Assembly (NCBI RefSeq): GCF_040744945.1
Contig: NZ_CP160453.1
Coordinates: forward strand, 7,626,001-7,690,000
Length of the DNA stretch: 64,000 nt
Reading direction: 5' to 3'
Source of the DNA: Saccharothrix sp. HUAS TT1
GTDB taxonomy: Bacteria > Actinomycetota > Actinomycetes > Mycobacteriales > Pseudonocardiaceae
Part shown: positions 44,762 through 52,450 of the stretch, piece after piece
How the letters are laid out: each line of letters begins with the position of its first letter
How positions within the stretch are numbered: position 1 is the stretch's first letter
Position numbers and translations under genes: made by a program
Notes under the pieces: model-generated
What the model was told of the DNA's origin: nothing
The model's database searches: none
The model's input: the letters and a program-made list of their open reading frames with translations, nothing else

Positions 44762-46240
44762 TCAATATGCCCCTTGACCGCCGAAAACGGCGCGGAAGGT
44801 CTTCCACAGGATCAACGCGTCGAGGGCGAGCGACCACTCCTCGACGTAGCGCAGGTCGAGCCGCACCGACTCGTCCCAGGACAGGTCGCTGCGGCCGGAG
44901 ACCTGCCACAGGCCGGTCAGACCGGGCTTCACCAGCAGCCGGCGGCGCATGTCCGGGCCGTACTTGGCGCTCTCCTCCGGCAGCGGCGGCCGGGGGCCGA
45001 CCAGCGACATGGTGCCGGTGAGCACGTTGAACAGCTGGGGCAGCTCGTCCATCGAGTAGCGCCGCAGGAACCGGCCCACCGCGGTGACGCGCGGGTCGTG
45101 GCGCATCTTGAACAGCACGCCCGCGCCCTCGTTCACCGCCTGGAGCTTGGCGCGCAGCGCGTCGGCGTTGGTGACCATGGTGCGGAACTTGACGATGGTG
45201 AACGGCGCGCCGTCCTTGCCGACGCGGCGCTGCCGGTAGAGCACCGGGCCCCTGGTGTCGACCATGATCGCCACCGCGACGGCCAGCAGCACCGGGCTCA
45301 GCAGCGCGAGCAGCGCCGCCGCGCCGACCTTGTCCACGGTCGCCTTGACCAGCCGGCGGAGGCCGGTGAACTTCGGCTCGCTCACCCGCAGCAGCGGCAT
45401 CCCGAGCACGCCGGTGACGTGCAGCCGCGGTCCGGCGAAGTCCATCAGGGCGGGCGCGACGACCATCTCGGCGCCGGTGCCCTCCAGGTCCCAGGCGAGC
45501 TGCTGGAGCCGGCGCGGCGTCCAGTAGGCGTCGGCGGTGACCGCGACGATCCGGTAGCCGCCGCGGCGGACCTGCTCGGCCAGTTCGCCGAACCGGCCGA
45601 CGACCGGGACGCCTTCCAGCTCGACGCCGATCTCGGCGCGACCGTCCACGGTGCACACGGCGTCCACGCGCCAGCCCAGGTGGGGCGCGCGGCGGGTCCG
45701 GCCGATCAGGTCGGTGACGGTGTCGACGTTGCCGGCGGCGAGCACCGGCAGCAGGCAGCGGCCCTCGCCGCGGGCGCGGTGCAGCGGGCGGCGGAGCAGG
45801 TAGCGGACCGGGAGGGCGACCAGCGCGACGGCCGGTCCGACCACGAACACCCACAGGCGCGCGCCGGGCAGCCCCGCCGCGAGCGCGCCGAGGCCGAGCG
45901 CGACGACGGAGCTGAACAGGCCGCGGCCGAGGCGGCGGAACTCCTCCGCGCCCTGGCCGAGCACCATGGGGTTCCAGACCCGGTTGAGGAACAGGGACCC
46001 GATGACCACCGCGACCGTGACGGCCTCCAGCGCGATCAGCGGCAGCGGCGCGAACGAGGCGTGGCGGGAGGACAGGAAGAAGCCCGCCAGCGCGACGACC
46101 ACGACCGTGCACAGGACGTCGGCCGTGATGACGCCGTAGCGGTAGGCGGGTTCCCAGCTGCCGACGGTGGGGTGGGTCGTGCGGTTGGCGCCCATCCTCG
46201 CGACCGGTCTGTGTCGCGTGGGCTGGACCTGCTCGCTCAT
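44762..46240 (-). CDS. Priming polyprenyl-phosphate sugar-phosphate transferase
   Basis: A 492-residue polyisoprenyl-phosphate hexose-1-phosphate transferase, the step that loads the first sugar onto the lipid carrier. About four to five N-terminal membrane segments lie at about 35-135. A CoA-binding-like soluble domain (about 150-270) follows. The catalytic domain has VKFRTMVTNADALRAKLQ, RRYSMDELPQLFNVLTGTMS, LVGPRPPLPEES and KPGLTGLWQVSGRSDLSWDE. ATG 46240 follows GGGGAG at seven bases; the longer in-frame reading is not family-like. It leads the minus-strand operon priming transferase, dehydrogenase, aminotransferase. Confidence 0.95.
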   Translation of the reverse strand: MSEQVQPTRHRPVARMGANRTTHPTVGSWEPAYRYGVITADVLCTVVVVALAGFFLSSRHASFAPLPLIALEAVTVAVVIGSLFLNRVWNPMVLGQGAEEFRRLGRGLFSSVVALGLGALAAGLPGARLWVFVVGPAVALVALPVRYLLRRPLHRARGEGRCLLPVLAAGNVDTVTDLIGRTRRAPHLGWRVDAVCTVDGRAEIGVELEGVPVVGRFGELAEQVRRGGYRIVAVTADAYWTPRRLQQLAWDLEGTGAEMVVAPALMDFAGPRLHVTGVLGMPLLRVSEPKFTGLRRLVKATVDKVGAAALLALLSPVLLAVAVAIMVDTRGPVLYRQRRVGKDGAPFTIVKFRTMVTNADALRAKLQAVNEGAGVLFKMRHDPRVTAVGRFLRRYSMDELPQLFNVLTGTMSLVGPRPPLPEESAKYGPDMRRRLLVKPGLTGLWQVSGRSDLSWDESVRLDLRYVEEWSLALDALILWKTFRAVFGGQGAY

Positions 46241-46939
46241 CGTGGTGCTCCCCGGGGGTTGGGCCGGTTCGGACGTGCACGTTCGCAGGGCATCCCCGAC
46301 GGACCCGCGTGGTGTACGACAAATGGTGCGGCAGGCGATTCCTCGGCCAGCCAAATGGTGATTCGTCGCACTGGCCGGATGCGTTACAAGTTCGTCGGCG
46401 ACCATTCCTCGGCGGACCGGGCGGCGCACACCCAGACGGTTCGCGAGGTGACTTCGGGTCACCGCCGAGGTGTCCGGAAAAGGCTTGCCACAGCACCGGG
46501 AGTGAGCCTCCACAGTGGTCCGGAGACCGTCGCGCAGGCGCGCGGACACGTCCATCGCGTTCGGGGCGTCCCGCGTTACAGGGGGGTTTTCGGCGGCAGC
46601 CGGAACTACGGCTTCGAATTTCTTCGAAAGTGCTCCGGAGGAGTCGGCGGCAGACCGCACCGCGGCGGGTTGCCATCACCCTTCCACAGACCGGGTAGAG
46701 CTATTCGGCGCAACGGGCCGGGCGCTTCGGGTGACCGGCGCGCGGTATTTCCGGGAACGTTCGGCCAACCGGGAGTGACGAGCGCCACTCCCCCGGTGCG
46801 AACGGGGGCGGTGGCGGTCGTGCCGGTAGACATCGGCTGGTCGGACGTCTGGAGCGCGCGGGTGCGGTGGAGCGACCTGTGGTGGACGCCACTCGCCGGA
46901 CCCGACTGCGGCAGGGCCGGCGGTGGGCTGCCGGTGGGG
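46241..46939. other. Long gene-free region upstream of the priming transferase
   Basis: About 0.7 kb without a convincing gene on either strand; the short open frames are low-complexity. It contains a repeated CAAATGGTG (about 46320 and 46352), a repeated ATTCCTCGGC, and a near-palindrome CTTCGAATTTCTTCGAAAG at 46612-46630. Its base composition is less extreme than in the flanking genes. It probably holds the promoter and regulatory leader of the priming-transferase operon, and possibly an unrecognised RNA. Confidence 0.5.
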
Positions 46940-47167
46940 TCAGCGGCCGGCGACCAGGCGTGCCTTCTCGTCGCCGACGGCGATCACGTCGCCGTCGTGC
47001 AGCTGGGCGCCGCGCCGCGTCTCCAGCCTGCCGTTCACCGTCACCTCGTCCGACTCGACCAGTTCCCGGGCGTGCGCGCCGTTGTCCGCCAGGCCCGCCA
47101 GCTTGAGGAACTGGCCCAACCTGATCATGTCGTCGGAGATCTCGACCTCGCGGATGCGCATGGCCAC
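46940..47167 (-). CDS. S4-domain RNA-binding protein
   Basis: A 75-residue YaaA/HslR-like S4 protein: FLKLAGLADNGAHARELVES, then DEVTVNGRLETRRGAQLHDG and DVIAVG. The S4 fold binds structured RNA. GTG 47167 is preferred because GGAGG lies five bases upstream; ATG 47161, two codons later, is also possible. It is divergent from the DUF742 gene. The RNA target is unknown; related proteins act in ribosome rescue or tRNA-like recognition. Confidence 0.88.
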   Translation of the reverse strand: MAMRIREVEISDDMIRLGQFLKLAGLADNGAHARELVESDEVTVNGRLETRRGAQLHDGDVIAVGDEKARLVAGR

Positions 47168-47279
47168 ATCATCCTCCAGGCACCCAGAGCCCGCGCATGT
47201 GCGGCGGTTAACGAGGATTGCACGGAGTCGAAACACGCCGGACATCATCCGGACCGGGTTCGGTCTAGGTTCCCACAGG

Positions 47280-47960
47280 GTGAGCACAGGCAGCTCTGAC
47301 CCGGAGCCGACCGGCGGCGAGCGCAGACGCCGCCGGTCCCCGCGCGGTGAGGTCGGCACGACCGGCGCCCGCTTCGGCTCCCCCGCACTGCGCCGCCACC
47401 TCGACGGGGAGCAACCGGCGCCGCCCGAGCCCGCGCGCAAGCGGCGGTCGCGCGGCGAGGTCGGCGCCACGGGCGCCCGGTTCGGCTCGGCGGCGTTGCG
47501 CCGCAGCCTGGAGGAGGTCCGCGACGACCCGCCGGCGGAGACCGCGCCGTTCCGGGCCGAGCCCCCGACCATCCCGGCCATCCCGGCCGCCCGGGAGCCC
47601 GAGCCCGCCGTCGAGGAGTTCTCCGGTCCCCTGGTCCGCCCCTACGCGTGGACCGGCGGCCGCACGGCGTCCGAGTACGACCTGAGGCTGGAGACGCTGG
47701 TCTCGCTGGAGGAGCGCGGCATCGCGGTGGCCATGCGCGACACCACGGCCGAGCAGCGGTCGATCGTGGAGGTGTGCGCCGACCCGCGGTCGGTGGCCGA
47801 GGTGTCCGCGCTGCTGGCGGTGCCGCTCGGCGTGGTGCGGGTGCTGCTCGGCGACCTCATCGGCATGGGCGTCGTCGCGGTGCACGACAACGCCGCCGCT
47901 CCCGGCGGGCCGGACCTCACCCTGCTGGAACGGGTGCTGGCCGGCCTGCGCGCCCTCTGA
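47280..47960 (+). CDS. Orphan DUF742 protein with duplicated TGARFG motif
   Basis: A 226-residue protein starting at GTG 47280. The C-terminal about 115 residues form a DUF742 domain with a winged-helix-like end: LVRPYAWTGGRTASEYDLRL, IVEVCADPRSVAEVSALLAV, VPLGVVRVLLGDLIGMGVVA. The N-terminal half is disordered and contains the motif RGEVGxTGARFGSxALRRxL twice (about residues 21 and 58). DUF742 genes usually sit in conservon operons with a sensor kinase, a roadblock protein and a GTPase; none is present here. A partner-binding role for the repeated motif is inference. Confidence 0.88.
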   Translation: MSTGSSDPEPTGGERRRRRSPRGEVGTTGARFGSPALRRHLDGEQPAPPEPARKRRSRGEVGATGARFGSAALRRSLEEVRDDPPAETAPFRAEPPTIPAIPAAREPEPAVEEFSGPLVRPYAWTGGRTASEYDLRLETLVSLEERGIAVAMRDTTAEQRSIVEVCADPRSVAEVSALLAVPLGVVRVLLGDLIGMGVVAVHDNAAAPGGPDLTLLERVLAGLRAL

Positions 47961-47984
47961 ACCGACCCCTCCAGCCCGCCCCCT

Positions 47985-48509
47985 CTAGCCCGCCCGCTCG
48001 ACCTCCGCCCGCAGCCGGCCGAACACCTCGGCCAGGTCGGCCAGCCGGTAGTGCGCGTTCAGCCCGCTCGGGTTCGGCAGCACCCACAGCCGGGCCGACG
48101 CGATCAGCTCCTCCTGCGGGCCGACCTTCGCGCCCTTGCGCCCGAACGCGGCCCGGTACGCCGTCACGCCGACGACCGCGACCACCTTCGGCCGGTGCTC
48201 GCGGGCCAGCTCGGTCAGCCGCGCGCCACCCGCCCGCAGCTCCTCGGCGGTCAGCTCGTCGGCCTTCGCCGTCGGTCGGGCGACCAGGTTCGTGATGCCC
48301 AGCCCGTAGCCCGGCAGCTCGTCCTGCTCGTCGGGGCGCAGCAGCCGCGGCGTGAAGCCGGACAGGTGCAGCGCCGGCCAGAACCGGTTGCCCGGCCGGG
48401 CGAAGTGCTGCCCCTTGGCGGCCGACATCAGACCGGGGTTGATGCCGCAGAACAACACCTCCAGCCCCGGCCCGAGCACGTCCGGCAGGGCGCCGTCCGC
48501 CGCGCTCAC
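47985..48509 (-). CDS. mug: G/U mismatch-specific uracil-DNA glycosylase
   Basis: A 174-residue Mug/TDG-type DNA repair glycosylase that removes uracil or related bases from mismatches. The active-site strand is VLFCGINPGLMSAAKGQHFA, with Asn as catalytic candidate, and the minor-groove wedge motif is LPNPSGLNAHY. Length matches the family. GTG 48509 overlaps the stop of the upstream nucleotidase gene by four bases (GTGA), so the two are probably co-translated. It is convergent with the DUF742 gene, 24 bases apart. Confidence 0.93.
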   Translation of the reverse strand: MSAADGALPDVLGPGLEVLFCGINPGLMSAAKGQHFARPGNRFWPALHLSGFTPRLLRPDEQDELPGYGLGITNLVARPTAKADELTAEELRAGGARLTELAREHRPKVVAVVGVTAYRAAFGRKGAKVGPQEELIASARLWVLPNPSGLNAHYRLADLAEVFGRLRAEVERAG

Positions 48510-50305
48510 CCGACCACCACCGGGGTGCCGCCGACGACCAGCCGCCAGTCCACCCGGTGCAGCGCCGCCGGGTCGACCTCGCCCCGCTCCCGCACCCAGT
48601 CGATGATCAGCTGCCGGATCTCCAGCTGCCGGTTGTGCAGCACCGGAGCGGTGGCGACGTGCGGGAAGTTGCCGCCGCCCGACTGCCGGTAGTTGTTGAC
48701 CGCCACCGCGAACGCCTGGTCCGCCGCCACCGGCGCGCCGTCGTAGGACAGGCCGGTGATCCGCTGCCCGACCGGCCGGGCCAGGTCGACGTCGTAGGTC
48801 AGCGGCGCGTCCAGGCCGGCCGCCACGTCGTAGAGGTAGTCGGGCGTGCCGCCCGCGTTGGTCAGCGCGTCCGGCCGGTGCGGGCCCGGCGTGGTCACCG
48901 CCTGGTAGTACGCCGCCGAGCGCTCCAGGTAGTCCTTGAGCTGCGCCCCGGTGAGGCGGACGCCGAACAGGGTGTTGTCGTAGACGTAGAGCCCGGCCAC
49001 GTCCCGCACCGACACGTCGCCCGCCGGGATCGCGGCGGCCTTGTTGAACGGCGACGCCAGCGACAGCACGGGCAGCGCCGCGCCCAGGTCGGCCTTCAGC
49101 GCCTCGCCCTGCACCCGGTTGACGAAGTCGAGCACGGCGGTGTCCTCGTAGCGGGCGGTCGCCGCCGACATCGCCGCCTTCGACGTGCCGATCCTGGAGT
49201 TGACGTAGGCGACCACCTTGTCGTGGTCGTCGCGCAGCCGGCGGACGATGACCGGGTCCTCGGGCACGGTGGTGGTGTCGAGCACCTGCGAGCGGGACGC
49301 CTCGTTGCGCCAGCCCCGCCCCGGCGTCCAGACCAGGTCGAACTCCATCAGGCTGAGCCGCTTGCCCCAGAACAGCGGCTCGGTCAGCAGCACCCGCGCG
49401 CCGGTGGCCTTGTTCGTGACGAACCGCTGCGCGATCTCGGTGTGCGCGTGGCCGACCAGGATCGCGTCGATGCCCGGCACCTCCTCGGCGACCAGGGCCG
49501 AGCAGTTCTCCGGGAACGGCAGCAGGTCGCCCAGCGACGACGACAGGTCCGCGCCGGAGTGCGCCGCCACGACGACCAGGTCCGCGCCCGCCTCGCGCAC
49601 CTTCGGCACCCACTCGCGGGCCTGCTCCAGCACGCCGGGGAACGTCATCCGGCCCTCGACGTGCGCCTTGTCCCAGATCGCGATGCCCGGGTTGGTCAGG
49701 CCGAGGACGCCGACCCGCAGCGGCGCGGCCCCGGTCCGCCACACGGTCTTGATCACGTACGGGCGGAACGCGGGCTCGCCGGTGGCCGCGTCGACCGCGT
49801 TCGCCGCGAGCAGCGGGAAGTCCAGCTGCTTCTCGAACGCGCGCAGCAGGGGGATGCCGTAGTTGAACTCGTGGTTGCCGAGCGCGGCGGCGTCGTAGCC
49901 GAGCTCGTTCATCGCGGTGGCCATCGGGTGCACGCGGCGGCGGCCGATGGGCTCGACCTTGGCGTAGTAGTACGCCAGCGGGGTGCCCTGGATGGTGTCG
50001 CCCGCGTCGATGAGCAGCGTCCGGTGCGCTCCTCGTTCCTGCCGGACGGCCTTGACCAGTGTGGACAGCTTCGCCAGGCCGACGTCGTTGTGCGCGGCGT
50101 CGTCGAACTCGCGGTCGGCGAAGTAGTCCCAGTTGAACACGTTGCCGTGCAGGTCGGTGGTGCCGAGGACGGTGAGCGTGAACCGCCGTCCCCCAGTCCG
50201 GTCTTCCGGGGCGGCCCGCGCCACCGTGTGGAACCCGGCGACGGCGAGCACGCCCGCGGCGCCGCCCGCGAGCAGGGCGCGGCGGTGCAGAGGAGATCCG
50301 GTCAT
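48506..50305 (-). CDS. Tat-exported 5'-nucleotidase/metallophosphatase
   Basis: A 599-residue bifunctional UDP-sugar hydrolase/5'-nucleotidase family protein. It starts MTGSPLHRRALLAGGAAG with twin Arg 8-9, so Tat export is likely. Metal-site motifs are TTDLHGNVFNWDYF, DAGDTIQGTPLAYYY, LGNHEFNYG and VGHAHTE. The C-terminal substrate domain has YLERSAAYYQAV and VAVNNYRQSGGGNF. It would act outside the membrane on nucleotides or cyclic nucleotides. No strong ribosome site precedes ATG 50305; ATG 50323 is an alternative. It is followed by mug. Confidence 0.93.
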   Translation of the reverse strand: MTGSPLHRRALLAGGAAGVLAVAGFHTVARAAPEDRTGGRRFTLTVLGTTDLHGNVFNWDYFADREFDDAAHNDVGLAKLSTLVKAVRQERGAHRTLLIDAGDTIQGTPLAYYYAKVEPIGRRRVHPMATAMNELGYDAAALGNHEFNYGIPLLRAFEKQLDFPLLAANAVDAATGEPAFRPYVIKTVWRTGAAPLRVGVLGLTNPGIAIWDKAHVEGRMTFPGVLEQAREWVPKVREAGADLVVVAAHSGADLSSSLGDLLPFPENCSALVAEEVPGIDAILVGHAHTEIAQRFVTNKATGARVLLTEPLFWGKRLSLMEFDLVWTPGRGWRNEASRSQVLDTTTVPEDPVIVRRLRDDHDKVVAYVNSRIGTSKAAMSAATARYEDTAVLDFVNRVQGEALKADLGAALPVLSLASPFNKAAAIPAGDVSVRDVAGLYVYDNTLFGVRLTGAQLKDYLERSAAYYQAVTTPGPHRPDALTNAGGTPDYLYDVAAGLDAPLTYDVDLARPVGQRITGLSYDGAPVAADQAFAVAVNNYRQSGGGNFPHVATAPVLHNRQLEIRQLIIDWVRERGEVDPAALHRVDWRLVVGGTPVVVG

Positions 50306-50333
50306 GCGGCAGACCGTAACCATTGACGGTTGA

Positions 50334-50996
50334 CTAGTCCGCTGCCTTTTCGGCGGTGTCGTCGCCCTTCGCACGTCGTCGCAGGCCGACGAAGACCGTG
50401 ACGGCAGCCAGCGCCGCCACGGCCGCGATCAGGACCCACACCCACAGCGGCAGGCCGCCGTCGTCGCCGGAAGAGGAGGAGGACGTGGCCGCCGGGGTGG
50501 AAGTCCCGGTGGTCGGCTCGGTGATGGTGGCCACCGACGGGGTGGTGGTCGCGGTGGCCGTCGCGGTCTCCGCCGACGTCACGGCCGGTGGCGCGCCGGG
50601 CGTGGTGACGGCCGGCGCCTGCTGCCGGGGCGGCGCGGTCAGGGTGAACGCGTACGTGCCGTCCACGAAGTCGCCGTCCAGCGACTCGACCTGCCAGGCC
50701 ACCTGGTACTGCCCGGCGGGCGAGCCGGTCTCCAGCAGCGCGACGGTCAGCGTCGCGCCGCGGGCGGTGACCTCCCCCAGCGGCCAGGCGCTGCCGTCGG
50801 GGGCCAGGACGGTGACCGTGGCGCTCTCGGCGGGCACCGGTTCGGTGAACGTCAGCGTGAGCTGCGTCGGCCGCTGCGGCAGCGACGCGCCGCTCGCCGG
50901 GTCGCTCGACACCAGCTCGGTGTGGGCGGACGCCGGGGCCGCCGCCCCGAGCAGGGCCAGGGTCGCCAGCAGCGCCGAGAGCGCCAATCGGGTCAT
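50334..50996 (-). CDS. CopC-domain copper-resistance-like protein
   Basis: A 220-residue exported protein. The signal peptide ends ASAHTEL, leaving His25 at the mature N-terminus as in CopC copper ligands. The CopC beta-sandwich follows (SDPASGASLPQRPTQLTLTF, YQVAWQVESLDGDFVDGTYA), then a Thr/Ala/Pro-rich linker and a C-terminal membrane helix (LWVWVLIAAVAALAAVTVFV) with a basic tail. No CopD gene adjoins it. It starts 10 bases after the stop of the DUF5666-like gene, with a short palindrome between them, so both may share a transcript. Confidence 0.9.
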   Translation of the reverse strand: MTRLALSALLATLALLGAAAPASAHTELVSSDPASGASLPQRPTQLTLTFTEPVPAESATVTVLAPDGSAWPLGEVTARGATLTVALLETGSPAGQYQVAWQVESLDGDFVDGTYAFTLTAPPRQQAPAVTTPGAPPAVTSAETATATATTTPSVATITEPTTGTSTPAATSSSSSGDDGGLPLWVWVLIAAVAALAAVTVFVGLRRRAKGDDTAEKAAD

Positions 50997-50997
50997 A

Positions 50998-51013
50998 CCG
51001 GTAGTTCTACCGG
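50998..51013. repeat. CCGGTAG/CTACCGG palindrome before the CopC gene
   Basis: CCGGTAG (50998-51004) and CTACCGG (51007-51013) flank two bases. The right arm overlaps the stop codon of the upstream gene, and the left arm ends one base before the CopC start. It may be a small mRNA hairpin affecting coupling, or an operator; there is no further evidence. Confidence 0.4.
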
Positions 51014-51561
51014 GTCGGAGGGGTCCCCTGCCGGCCGCCGCCCGCCCGCTGCGGGGGTCCGCCGCGCTGCACGTCGCCCTCCGTGATGCTGTCCGCGGTG
51101 GGCTCGTCGCCGGTCCCGGAGGAGGCGATGACGCTGACGACGTCGCCGACGGCGATGTCGTCCAGGTCGCCCTGGCCGCCGTTCACCCGCGTGTCGTCGT
51201 CGATCCGGTAGGTCCCGCTGAACCCGTCGGTGCTCTTCACCGTGATGGACGAGTCGCCGACCTCGGTGACCTCGCCGTTCTGGAACTCGCCGTGCTGCGC
51301 GTCGCCGAACGGCCCACCCATGATCACGAGACCGCCGCCGGGACCGCCGCGCACGCCGTAGCCGCCGGGTCCGCCCATCGCGCCCCGGGCCGCCTCGGGT
51401 TTGCTCGCCGCGTAGATGACCCCGCCGCCGACGGCGGCGATGCCCACGGCGATGGCGACCGCGGCGAGGGCCTTGCGGCCGTTCCAGCCGGGTCCCGCGG
51501 CGGCGGCCCGCGGCGGCGGTTCCTCGCCCCACGTCGGTTGCTGCTCGGTTTCGGTAGTCAT
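51007..51561 (-). CDS. Membrane-anchored Gly-rich DUF5666-like protein
   Basis: A 184-residue protein. A cytoplasmic Pro-rich start is followed by one membrane helix (ALAAVAIAVGIAAVGGGVIY, about 34-55). Next comes a Gly-rich external stretch (GGPGGYGVRGGPGGG) and a beta domain resembling DUF5666 (GEVTEVGDSSITVKSTDGF, then DLDDIAVGDVVSVIASSG). ATG 51561 is divergent from the response regulator gene at 51710. Four 11-bp phased repeats precede it, so it is probably a target of that regulator. The molecular function is unknown. Confidence 0.82.
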   Translation of the reverse strand: MTTETEQQPTWGEEPPPRAAAAGPGWNGRKALAAVAIAVGIAAVGGGVIYAASKPEAARGAMGGPGGYGVRGGPGGGLVIMGGPFGDAQHGEFQNGEVTEVGDSSITVKSTDGFSGTYRIDDDTRVNGGQGDLDDIAVGDVVSVIASSGTGDEPTADSITEGDVQRGGPPQRAGGGRQGTPPTR

Positions 51562-51583
51562 GGCGACCAACGTCCCGGTGGAG

Positions 51584-51622
51584 CCTGTGCGTGGGCTGTG
51601 CGGTCCTTGGGCGGCGGCTGTG
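51584..51622 (-). promoter_or_regulatory. Four 11-bp phased repeats before the DUF5666-like gene
   Basis: Read on the minus strand, CACAGC (51622-51617), CCCAAG (51611-51606), CACAGC (51600-51595) and CACAGG (51589-51584) recur exactly every 11 bases. The last ends 22 bases before the ATG at 51561. One-turn direct repeats are the usual layout of OmpR/PhoP-family operators. Confidence 0.7.
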
Positions 51623-51649
51623 CGTGCGCCACGAGCGGTGGCGGGCGTT

Positions 51650-51688
51650 CACAGGTGGTACACAGGATCGGCACAGGTCCGGCTCAAG
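51650..51688 (+). promoter_or_regulatory. Four 11-bp phased repeats before the response regulator gene
   Basis: CACAGG at 51650-51655, 51661-51666 and 51672-51677, then CTCAAG at 51683-51688, are exactly 11 bases apart. The array ends 21 bases before the ATG at 51710, which suggests autoregulation. It mirrors the array on the other strand of the same intergenic region. Confidence 0.75.
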
Positions 51689-51709
51689 GGCCGGGATCAC
51701 GATGGGAGC

Positions 51710-52450
51710 ATGCGCCCAGTGTCCGCTTCGGGGTCCTCCCCTGAGCTCCGCCGCCCGGACGGCAGTCCCGTGCGTGTCCTGGTGGTCGACGACGAGTCCA
51801 CCTTGGCCGAGCTGATGTCCATGGCGTTGCGGATGGAGCGGTGGGAGGTGCGCACCGCGCTGGACGGCACGTCCGCCGTGCGCACCGCGCGCGAGTTCCA
51901 GCCGGACGTGGTCGTGCTGGACGTGATGCTGCCCGACTTCGACGGGCTGGAGGTGCTGCGCCGGCTGCGCGTCGACCTGCCGGCGCTGCCCGTGCTGTTC
52001 CTGACCGCGAAGGACGCGGTGGAGGACCGGATCGCCGGGCTCACCGCGGGCGGCGACGACTACGTGACCAAGCCGTTCAGCCTGGAAGAGGTGGTGCTGC
52101 GGCTGCGCGGCCTGCTGCGCCGCACCGGCGTGACCGAGGCGCGTGCGGGCGCCGAGCTGGTGGTCGGCGACCTCGTGCTGGACGAGGAGACGCGCGAGGT
52201 GCGCCGAGGCGGCGCCCCGGTCGACCTCACCGCGACCGAGTTCGAGCTGCTGCGGTACCTGATGCGCAACCCCCGGCGGGTGCTGTCGAAGGCGCAGATC
52301 CTTGACCGGGTGTGGAACTACGACTTCGGCGGCCAGGCCAACATCGTCGAGCTGTACATCTCCTACCTGCGCAAGAAGATCGACGCGGGCCGGGCGCCGA
52401 TGATCCACACGATGCGGGGCGCCGGGTATGTCCTCAAGCCGTCGACCTGA
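51710..52450 (+). CDS. OmpR-family response regulator
   Basis: A 246-residue two-component regulator. The receiver has VRVLVVDDESTLAELM, phospho-acceptor Asp71 in VVVLDVMLPDFDG and Lys121 in YVTKPF. The C-terminal winged helix has VDLTATEFELLRYLMRNPRR, VWNYDFGGQANIVELYISYL and MIHTMRGAGYVLKP. ATG 51710 has GGGAG only one base away; GTG 51719 gives better spacing and may be the true start. It overlaps the sensor-kinase start by 23 bases. The phased repeats upstream are the proposed binding sites. Confidence 0.94.
   Translation: MRPVSASGSSPELRRPDGSPVRVLVVDDESTLAELMSMALRMERWEVRTALDGTSAVRTAREFQPDVVVLDVMLPDFDGLEVLRRLRVDLPALPVLFLTAKDAVEDRIAGLTAGGDDYVTKPFSLEEVVLRLRGLLRRTGVTEARAGAELVVGDLVLDEETREVRRGGAPVDLTATEFELLRYLMRNPRRVLSKAQILDRVWNYDFGGQANIVELYISYLRKKIDAGRAPMIHTMRGAGYVLKPST

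Noticed and set aside
46309..46833. Several 60-130 codon frames in the 0.7 kb empty region
   Set aside because: Low-complexity Arg/Pro/Gly composition on both strands and no plausible start context.
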